18,254 nt of DNA, from the NCBI GenBank assembly GCA_013696275.1, contig JACCYW010000192.1, positions 1 to 18,254 of the forward strand, given 5' to 3'. This stretch comes from Chloroflexota bacterium. Its GTDB lineage: Bacteria; Chloroflexota; Limnocylindria; Limnocylindrales; CSP1-4. Of this stretch, positions 12,897 through 18,254 are shown piece after piece (within the stretch, counting starts at the first letter, position 1; each line of letters starts with the position of its first letter). Below the pieces are notes generated by a model, which saw only the letters and a program-made list of their open reading frames with translations, was not told the DNA's origin and did no database searches. Position numbers and translations under genes: made by a program.

Positions 12897-14402
12897 TTAC
12901 ATGCCCGCGAGTGCCAGCTCCACGAGCGTCGCGTGCGAGACACCCGTCGCGCCTCTCGCTGCCCACGGCGTGTTCTTGCGCAGGTAGGCGGTGCCCGCGA
13001 TGTCGAGATGGACCCACGGACGGGTCACGAACTCGCGCAGGAACAGGCCGCTCTTGACGAGCGATCCCTCCGCCCCGGAAGAGTTCTGGAAGTCGGCGTA
13101 CCAGCTCTCCATGTCGGCCCGATACTCGTCGATCAAGGGCATCTGCCAGTAGCGCTCGCCTTGGCGCGCGCCGGCCGCCGACACCTCGTCCCACCACTCC
13201 TGGGGAGCCCCGAAGCCGCCTGTGACAGCCTTGCCGAGGGCACGCTCGACCGCCCCGGTCAGCGTCGCTACGTCGACCAGATGGGTGGCCCCTTGTCGCT
13301 CCGCCCAGGTAAGGGCGTCGCCAAGGATGAGCCGCCCTTCGGCATCGGTGTTGTTGACCTCGACGACCTTGCCGTTCAACGCGCGGACCACGTCGCCGGG
13401 TCGCGTGGAGTGAGGACCGGGCATGTTCTCGACGGCCGGTGCCACGGCCATGATAGGTAGGCCAGGTGCCAAGCGCGCGATGGTGTCGATGGCCGCCAGC
13501 ACCGTACACGCACCGGTCTTGTCCATCTTCATCTCTTCCATCCGGTCGGCCGGCTTGATGCTGATGCCGCCCGAATCGAAGGTGACGCCCTTGCCGACCA
13601 TGGCCAGCAGGCGCCCCTGCGAGTCGGTCTGCCCTGTCTTGCCCGACCGCAGGCCGATGAAGCGGGACGGGTTGTCGCTGCCCCGCCCGACCGCAGTGAA
13701 CATGCCCATCCCCAGCGCCGCGGCTTCCTCCGGCCCGAGGACGGTCAGCTCGAGTCGATGCTCCTGGGCGATGGCGCTGGCCTCATCGGCCAGGACATCA
13801 GGGCTGACATCATTGCTCGCCCGCTGGGCCAATCTGCGCGCCCGATTCGTGCCCTGCCCGATGATCATGCCGCGCTCGGCGGCCGTCTCCAGTGGGCTGG
13901 TATCTGTATCGCGCAGCGCGATGGTGAGCTCCTCCAGCTGGGGCGGTAGGTCGCCCTCCACGCCCTCGCGGTAGATGGCGTAGGGATCGGCCGAACCTTC
14001 CACCGCTCCGCGGACGACTAGCTCCACCAGTCCAGCCCGATCGATACCCTCCTCGCCCAGACCAGCGGGAAGGTAGATGGCCAACCGGTTCACGGGGAGC
14101 CCGACGAGGCGACGTAACAGAGCGCCGCCGAGGCGACCGATGGTGACGCGGCCACAGTCACCGGCGGCGCCGACGCCCATACCGATGACCCAGTCAGCGC
14201 CCATCTCGGTACCGCGCACGAGCGCCGAACGCCACGCCTTGCCGTCCAACTCGCGCATCGCGCGGTAGTCGGCCAAGACCCCGCCCAGTCGCCGGTCCAG
14301 CTCCGGCAGGGAATCATCGGGGGACACATCGGTCGTGATGGGCAAGGCCAGGACGTCAGTGTCGATGTCCCACGGCCGGTCGTTGGTGACGCGGATACGC
14401 AT
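12897..14402 (-). CDS. pepA: Leucyl aminopeptidase (M17 family, PepA)
   Basis: This cytosolic enzyme removes N-terminal residues from peptides using two metal ions. The 501-residue length matches the family (E. coli about 503). The metal ligands and catalytic residues are visible: K271 and D276 in VGKGVTFDSGG, D294 in MKMDKTGAC, D353 and E355 with R357 in NNTDAEGRL. The N-terminal domain (about residues 1-170) is less conserved, as usual. The ATG at 14402 has GGGAG 10 nt upstream; an ATG at 14453 would add 17 residues and make the hairpin at 14429-14453 coding, which is less likely. The stop TAA (12897-12899) overlaps an ATG, which may be coincidence. The gene follows the helical membrane protein gene by about 100 nt. 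Confidence 0.93.
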   Translation of the reverse strand: MRIRVTNDRPWDIDTDVLALPITTDVSPDDSLPELDRRLGGVLADYRAMRELDGKAWRSALVRGTEMGADWVIGMGVGAAGDCGRVTIGRLGGALLRRLVGLPVNRLAIYLPAGLGEEGIDRAGLVELVVRGAVEGSADPYAIYREGVEGDLPPQLEELTIALRDTDTSPLETAAERGMIIGQGTNRARRLAQRASNDVSPDVLADEASAIAQEHRLELTVLGPEEAAALGMGMFTAVGRGSDNPSRFIGLRSGKTGQTDSQGRLLAMVGKGVTFDSGGISIKPADRMEEMKMDKTGACTVLAAIDTIARLAPGLPIMAVAPAVENMPGPHSTRPGDVVRALNGKVVEVNNTDAEGRLILGDALTWAERQGATHLVDVATLTGAVERALGKAVTGGFGAPQEWWDEVSAAGARQGERYWQMPLIDEYRADMESWYADFQNSSGAEGSLVKSGLFLREFVTRPWVHLDIAGTAYLRKNTPWAARGATGVSHATLVELALAGM

Positions 14403-14428
14403 GGTCCGGAAGCTCCCGCGCTGATCGG

Positions 14429-14453
14429 ATGGTCGGACACCCAAGCCGACCAT
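14429..14453. repeat. 8-bp perfect inverted repeat upstream of pepA
   Basis: ATGGTCGG (14429-14436) pairs with CCGACCAT (14446-14453) across a 9-nt loop. It lies between the stop of the upstream helical gene and the pepA start, so it may terminate the former, structure the pepA leader, or be an operator. No T-tract follows. Confidence 0.5.
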
Positions 14454-14505
14454 GCACGACTACGATCGACGAGGATGGGCTTCACGCGGCGGGCGTGAGC
14501 GGCGG

Positions 14506-15450
14506 TCAGTCTAGCGCGAGGACCGCTTCGGCGATGGAGCCCCGGATGCCCTCGATGCCCACCAGGCCCTCGGTGAGGTCGGGCTCGGCGAGCTCGGAGG
14601 CTATCACCACGAGCGCCGATCCGTCGGCCGGCAATGCCGCCTGGGCAAGCTCCACATCAGCTGCTGCCGCCCCGGATCCGGCGGTCGGCGTGCCTCCGCT
14701 CGCGTCGAGCAGATGGTAGAGCCGCCGGAGCGCGGCGTCATAGTCGGTGGCCCGAAGGAGCCAGTCATCCAGCGTAGGCGCCAGCCTGGCATCGGCAGCG
14801 TCGCGCTCAGCCAGGATCGGTGCCAGCAGGTCACCAGCTTCGTCCAATGACCCGGCAGCAGCACCATAGCGCTCCTCGCGGGCCGCCTCGGTCGCCTCGA
14901 ACACAAGCTCGTCGTGCGCCTGCAGGTCGCCCAGCACATCCGCTGCCGAACCAGCCGCTGACGCCACGAGCGCCTGGTGGCCTGCCAGCGCGACGACGGC
15001 GTTGGTCATGTCCGCTACGGCGATCAGTGCTGCGCTCGACCCTGCCGAGAGCCGCGCCCCGGCCACCTCGGCCACAAGCTGATCGTTCACGGAGCGAACT
15101 CGTTCGGCCGCCAGGATGGCGCTCGCCAGCCCCGCCTCGCCGCCATCGAGGCGAGCGCGCACGGTTGCGTGGTCCAGGTCACGCAGCGCGAAGCTCGCCT
15201 CCCTGCCCGCCCTGGCCAGGCCGTCCGTCAGCATCGCCAGCTCGTCCAGGGATGCCCTCAGCGGTGTGGCGGCGCGACGGAACGCAGCGTCGCCGCGAGC
15301 GGTCAACTCAGGTCTGGCGGAGTCGGTCGCAGGATGGTCCAGGGCGACCACCAGACCGCCGCCGGCAACGGCGATGAGGGCCACCATCAGCGCCGCGCCG
15401 GCGAGGCGTAGGAGGCGCGTCACCATGGCCCGCCGCTCATCCGCATCCAC
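14506..15450 (-). CDS. Membrane-anchored helical protein of unknown function
   Basis: I do not recognise this 314-residue protein. It has one N-terminal transmembrane helix (LAGAALMVALIAVAGGGLVVAL, about residues 16-37) and a long, Ala- and acidic-rich, mostly alpha-helical remainder (for example ARLDGGEAGLASAILAAERV and AALRRLYHLLDAS), with few cysteines and no catalytic motif. The predicted topology is an anchor with the helical domain outside. The composition resembles helical sensor or coiled-bundle domains, but no family can be named. The GTG at 15450 is used; an ATG at 15426 that shortens the tail by eight residues is possible. It lies about 40 nt after the SDR gene in the same direction. 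Downstream is pepA. The C-terminus is acidic. Confidence 0.7.
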   Translation of the reverse strand: MDADERRAMVTRLLRLAGAALMVALIAVAGGGLVVALDHPATDSARPELTARGDAAFRRAATPLRASLDELAMLTDGLARAGREASFALRDLDHATVRARLDGGEAGLASAILAAERVRSVNDQLVAEVAGARLSAGSSAALIAVADMTNAVVALAGHQALVASAAGSAADVLGDLQAHDELVFEATEAAREERYGAAAGSLDEAGDLLAPILAERDAADARLAPTLDDWLLRATDYDAALRRLYHLLDASGGTPTAGSGAAAADVELAQAALPADGSALVVIASELAEPDLTEGLVGIEGIRGSIAEAVLALD

Positions 15451-15489
15451 GCCTCACTCTGGGTCCGAGCCGCGCCCGGATGTGCGCCC

Positions 15490-16443
15490 TCACCCGCCTC
15501 GGGAAGCCGGATCCTGCTGCTTGGCGCGGCGCTGCAGGTAGGCCAAGCCGCCGGTCATGGCACGCGGCCGGAAGCCGAACTCCCGCTCGACCGAGTCGAG
15601 CGCCGTGATGTTGTCGAACGAGAGCTGGCGGAGCTGGTCCGAGGCCACCGGAAACGGCAAGTGCACCATCTCCGAGGCGCGCGCCACCAGCTTGATCAGC
15701 GTCAGGGGCACGGGCACGATGACCCGTCGCGCACCCATGGCGCTGATGACCGCCTGCACCATCTGGCGATAGGTCAGTCGATCGGGGCCACCCAGTTCGT
15801 ACGACCGACCGACCGTGTCAGGCCGGGACACCACGTCGACCAGGATGCGCGCCAGGTCGCCGATCCAGAGTGGCTGGAAAAGCGACCTCTGACGAGCCGG
15901 GACGGGCACGGCACCCAGTGGCGGGCGGACCAGGTCGGCGATGATGTTGAAGAAGCCGTCTCGCTCGCCAAAGAGCAGCGACGGCTTTAGGATCGTCCAC
16001 TCCAGTCCAGAGGCGGAAACGGCGGCCTCGGCCTGCGCTTTTGACCGCGCGTAGTGAAGGGTGGCATCATCGGTCACCCCCAGAGCACCCTGATGGATGA
16101 GGCGGCGGACGCCAGCCTTCTCCATCGCCGCGATGATGTTGCGTGTGCCACCCAGGTTGACCCGCATCAGGTCCCTGCCGCCCGACCGATCGCGCGGCAA
16201 GGCGACCAGGTGCACCACGGCGTCCACGCCGTCGATGGCTGTGCCCAGACCCTCCCAGCTGGTCACATCACCGATGACGGTCGAGACCGATCCGCGCTGA
16301 CCAGCGGCGAGCCTCGCGGAGACGATGCCAGCGCCCGCGGCATCCCTCACCAGCGCCCGTACCTGGTGTCCGGCGTCCGCCAGCGACGGTACGAACCAGC
16401 TGCCGACGAACCCCGATGCGCCCGTTACAAGGATGGTGGCCAT
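15490..16443 (-). CDS. NDUFA9-like NAD(P)-binding atypical SDR
   Basis: This 317-residue extended or atypical short-chain dehydrogenase/reductase resembles the NDUFA9/NmrA-like group of NAD(P)-binding proteins. The Rossmann glycine motif TGASGFVG is at residues 7-14, and a YxxxK (Y131, K135) is present in YARSKAQAE. The ILKPSLLFGERDGFFN region and the later LGGPDRLTYRQMV segment match sugar- or quinone-linked epimerase/reductase-like proteins. Substrate is unknown. The ATG at 16443 has no SD; TATGCT lies 6 nt upstream, suggesting leaderless expression. It begins the putative minus-strand run that continues with the helical membrane protein gene. It is divergent from add, with 63 nt between the starts. 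Confidence 0.85.
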   Translation of the reverse strand: MATILVTGASGFVGSWFVPSLADAGHQVRALVRDAAGAGIVSARLAAGQRGSVSTVIGDVTSWEGLGTAIDGVDAVVHLVALPRDRSGGRDLMRVNLGGTRNIIAAMEKAGVRRLIHQGALGVTDDATLHYARSKAQAEAAVSASGLEWTILKPSLLFGERDGFFNIIADLVRPPLGAVPVPARQRSLFQPLWIGDLARILVDVVSRPDTVGRSYELGGPDRLTYRQMVQAVISAMGARRVIVPVPLTLIKLVARASEMVHLPFPVASDQLRQLSFDNITALDSVEREFGFRPRAMTGGLAYLQRRAKQQDPASRGG

Positions 16444-16449
16444 GGACAG

Positions 16450-16455
16450 AGCATA
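16450..16455 (-). promoter_or_regulatory. Putative -10 element TATGCT for the SDR gene
   Basis: TATGCT lies 6 nt before the ATG on the minus strand, with no SD between. It shares the T1, A2 and T6 positions of a -10 box. Confidence 0.4.
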
Positions 16456-16491
16456 TGGCCATCACGCACCCGGTCGCCCGTAGCGAACCTC

Positions 16492-16497
16492 TAGCAT
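16492..16497 (+). promoter_or_regulatory. Putative -10 element TAGCAT for add
   Basis: TAGCAT lies 9 nt before the add ATG and no SD is seen, consistent with a transcript beginning near the ATG. It shares a 63-bp divergent intergenic region with the SDR promoter. Confidence 0.45.
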
Positions 16498-16506
16498 CCA
16501 CGTGGC

Positions 16507-17577
16507 ATGTCCGATCACCCCCTCGACCCCGCCACGGCCGACCTGATCCGGCGGATGCCGAAGGCGGAGATCCACCTCCACCTTGATGGATCGCTGCGGC
16601 CAGGGACGGCGCTCGAGCTGGCTCGTCAGGAGGGCTTGGACGAAGGACTCGACCTGACGGCGATGCAGGACCGGCTGCAGGCGCCGGAGCGCTGTGCCGA
16701 CCAGGCCGAGCTGCTCCAGGCCTTCGCGCTGCCCATCCGGCTGATGCAGGAGGCGTCGGTACTGGAGCGCGTAGCAGGTGAGCTGGTGGAGGACGTGGCG
16801 ACGGACGGAACGGTCTACGCCGAGATCCGCTGGGCGCCGGCGCTCCACCTGGGACACGGCCTGCCCCTCGACGAGGGCATCGGCGCAGTGGTGCGCGGGA
16901 CGGCGGCGGGGGCCGCCGCGACCGGTGTCGTCGTCCGGCTCATCGCAGTCGCATTGCGCTCGCACCCACCGCTCATGAGCGAGCGGGTCGCCCAGGCAGC
17001 GTCGCGCTACCTCGATCAGGGCCTCACCGGCTTCGACCTGGCCGGGGACGAGGCTGGCCACCCGGACGTCCTCGACCACGTACGCGCGTTCGACCTGGCC
17101 CGACAGGCCGGGCTCGCCATCACCGTCCATGCCGGGGAGTGGGGCGGCGCAGGTCAGGTGGCGCGCGCCCTGGCCGTCTCGCCGTCGCGCATCGCCCACG
17201 GCGCGCCGGCCATAAACGATGACAGCCTGGTGGACCGGCTCATCGACGGTGGAGTGACCCTCGATCTGTGTCCCACCAGCAACGTGCAGGCCGGCATCGT
17301 GGAGGACGTCGCCCATCATCCCCTGCGCCGCCTGTTCCAGCGGGGGGTGCCCGTGACGCTCTCCACCGATGACCGGACGGTGAGCGACATGACCCTGGTG
17401 CGCGAGTACGAGCGAGCCGTCACACAGCTGGGGGTCACGCCGGCCGAGTTGTGGGCGATGGACCGACATGCGCTGCGCGTGGCGTTCCTGCACCACGAAG
17501 AGAGCCTCCGGGCGCGCCTGCTGGATGCGTTCGACCGCTTCGCGGCGGGCGAACCAGCCCTCGCTGGCGGGTCGTAA
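16507..17577 (+). CDS. add: Adenosine deaminase
   Basis: The enzyme deaminates adenosine (and deoxyadenosine) to inosine in purine salvage, in the cytoplasm with one zinc ion. The 356-residue length is normal. The zinc and catalytic residues are present: H23 and H25 in HLHLDGSL, H208 and E211 in ITVHAGE, H231 in RIAHG, and D288/D289 in STDD. CPTSNV and GFDLAGDE also match. The STDDRTVSD form differs from the common NTDDP but occurs in this family. A related activity on 6-aminodeoxyfutalosine (menaquinone pathway) cannot be excluded by sequence. No SD is seen; a TAGCAT hexamer lies 9 nt upstream. The stop TAA forms part of a TAATCT hexamer before the next gene. Confidence 0.93.
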   Translation: MSDHPLDPATADLIRRMPKAEIHLHLDGSLRPGTALELARQEGLDEGLDLTAMQDRLQAPERCADQAELLQAFALPIRLMQEASVLERVAGELVEDVATDGTVYAEIRWAPALHLGHGLPLDEGIGAVVRGTAAGAAATGVVVRLIAVALRSHPPLMSERVAQAASRYLDQGLTGFDLAGDEAGHPDVLDHVRAFDLARQAGLAITVHAGEWGGAGQVARALAVSPSRIAHGAPAINDDSLVDRLIDGGVTLDLCPTSNVQAGIVEDVAHHPLRRLFQRGVPVTLSTDDRTVSDMTLVREYERAVTQLGVTPAELWAMDRHALRVAFLHHEESLRARLLDAFDRFAAGEPALAGGS

Positions 17578-17580
17578 TCT
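17575..17580 (+). promoter_or_regulatory. Putative -10 element TAATCT for the radical SAM gene
   Basis: TAATCT includes the add stop TAA and ends 7 nt before the next ATG, with no SD between. It fits the TANNNT spacing rule seen elsewhere, but overlap with a stop codon makes it less certain. Confidence 0.3.
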
Positions 17581-17587
17581 TCGACGT

Positions 17588-18254
17588 ATGGGTGCGCGGC
17601 AGCGGATCATCCTCTACAACCCACGAGCCGTCTTCTGGACGATGCCGCTCGGCCTGCTTGCTGTCGCCTCCGCGCTGGACCGGGAGCGCTATGAGGTCGA
17701 GATCATCGACGGCCGTCTCTCCGACGACCGTGTCGTGACCGTGCTCGCTGCGCTGGACGGCGCGCTCTGCCTGGGTATCGGGGTCCTGACCGGCGCCCCC
17801 ATCCACGATGCGCTGGCCGTTACTCGCGCCGTGACAGCAGCTCGCCCGGAGCTGCCCATCATCTGGGGCGGCTGGCACCCGTCGCTCTTCCCGACGCAGA
17901 CACTGCACGACGAGCCGGCTATCCGGGCGATCGTCGCCGGACAGGGCGAGGAGACCTTCGCCGAGCTGGTCGAGCGGTTGTCGCGCGGCCGCGATCTTGA
18001 GGCGGTCGCGGGCGTCACATTCCGCGCCGCCGATGGTGCCGTGGTCACCAATCCACCCCGCCCGACCCGGGATGTCGAGGCCTTTCCGCCGCTCGACTAC
18101 GGACTGATCGCGGTCGAGACCTACTTCGAGCGCAAGGCCAGGCGGCAGTTCGACTACATCTCGTCGGTCGGTTGTGCCTTCTGTGCCGATCCGTATGTCT
18201 ACCGCCGCGCCTGGTTCGGGCTGTCACCCGAGCGCATGGCGCGCGAGATAGCGG
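17588..18254 (+). CDS. B12-binding domain radical SAM protein (3' end cut; atypical Cys motif)
   Basis: Read from the ATG at 17588 to the window end, about 222 codons are seen and the rest is beyond the edge. The N-terminus looks like a cobalamin-binding domain (YNPRAVFWTMPLGLLAVASA, then GIGVLTGAP and WGGWHPSLFP), and a radical SAM start follows near residue 190. This family normally has C-x3-C-x2-C for its [4Fe-4S] cluster, for example as GCxxRCxFCADP. Here the segment is SSVGCAFCADPYVY, so only C196 and C199 are present, in a CxxC, and one cysteine and its spacing are missing. The DNA TGTGCCTTCTGTGCC looks like the result of a 12-bp deletion between repeated TGTGCCTTC units. The frame stays open afterwards and remains family-like. 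Function is therefore doubtful; substrate is unknown. No SD; TAATCT lies 7 nt upstream. Confidence 0.8.
   Translation, partial: MGARQRIILYNPRAVFWTMPLGLLAVASALDRERYEVEIIDGRLSDDRVVTVLAALDGALCLGIGVLTGAPIHDALAVTRAVTAARPELPIIWGGWHPSLFPTQTLHDEPAIRAIVAGQGEETFAELVERLSRGRDLEAVAGVTFRAADGAVVTNPPRPTRDVEAFPPLDYGLIAVETYFERKARRQFDYISSVGCAFCADPYVYRRAWFGLSPERMAREIA

Noticed and set aside
12091..13509. A 472-codon open frame extending the prepilin peptidase through pepA
   Set aside because: It overlaps the pepA catalytic region in another frame; the upstream part has no family features. This is a GC-rich shadow frame.
16462..17610. A 382-codon open frame on the minus strand opposite add
   Set aside because: add is motif-complete on the plus strand, and the antisense frame shows no recognisable domain.

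Overview
The window is GC-rich, densely coded bacterial DNA. It has GTG and TTG starts, many genes without a Shine-Dalgarno (SD) sequence, a BioY protein, a CCA-encoding tRNA-His, and a DUF5317 protein next to a diguanylate cyclase. Together these suggest a monoderm such as Chloroflexota (Limnocylindria-like) or a deep Actinomycetota (Thermoleophilia-like). This placement is an inference, not proven by any marker gene here. No phage, IS element or CRISPR array was seen.

Layout. Positions 1-1347 (minus) hold bioY followed 10 nt later by the ATPase of an ABC-2-type exporter, cut by the window edge. A tRNA-His (1413-1489, plus) is divergent from bioY and convergent with a small YeaQ/GlsB-type membrane protein (1558-1833, minus). 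Positions 1964-4702 (minus) form a signalling module: a 29-residue membrane microprotein that I read from the sequence (4613-4702), a perfect 12-bp inverted repeat, a DUF5317 membrane protein, a small GAF protein carrying an apparent frameshift, and a GAF-GAF-GGDEF diguanylate cyclase also carrying one frameshift inside its first GAF domain. A divergent Nudix hydrolase (4951-5532, plus) shares the intergenic region, which holds four tandem 10-bp repeats. Positions 5546-9891 (minus) look like one operon: glgC, a YbjN-like protein, an archaeal-type nicotinate phosphoribosyltransferase, a TPR protein, and a membrane-anchored protein with Ser/Pro/Gly decapeptide repeats. Positions 9892-10327 carry no convincing gene but hold imperfect repeats and a bulged hairpin. 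Positions 10328-16443 (minus) carry an M23 peptidase with a long coiled coil, a prepilin peptidase without the Cys domain, leucyl aminopeptidase, an unknown helical membrane-anchored protein, and an NDUFA9-like SDR. Adenosine deaminase (16507-17577) and a truncated B12-binding radical SAM protein (17588 to the window end) run on the plus strand.

The genes mostly serve central functions: biotin uptake, glycogen precursor synthesis, NAD salvage, nucleoside deamination, ADP-sugar hydrolysis, peptide turnover, cell-wall remodelling, pilus biogenesis and c-di-GMP signalling. Three signals deserve most attention. First, a recurrent TAGCAT / TANNNT hexamer lies 6-9 nt upstream of six starts that lack an SD, which suggests leaderless transcripts. 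Second, the microprotein/DUF5317/GAF/GGDEF module has two frameshifts. Third, the radical SAM protein lacks one of the three cysteines of the CxxxCxxC cluster motif, in a way that looks like a 12-bp repeat-mediated deletion.
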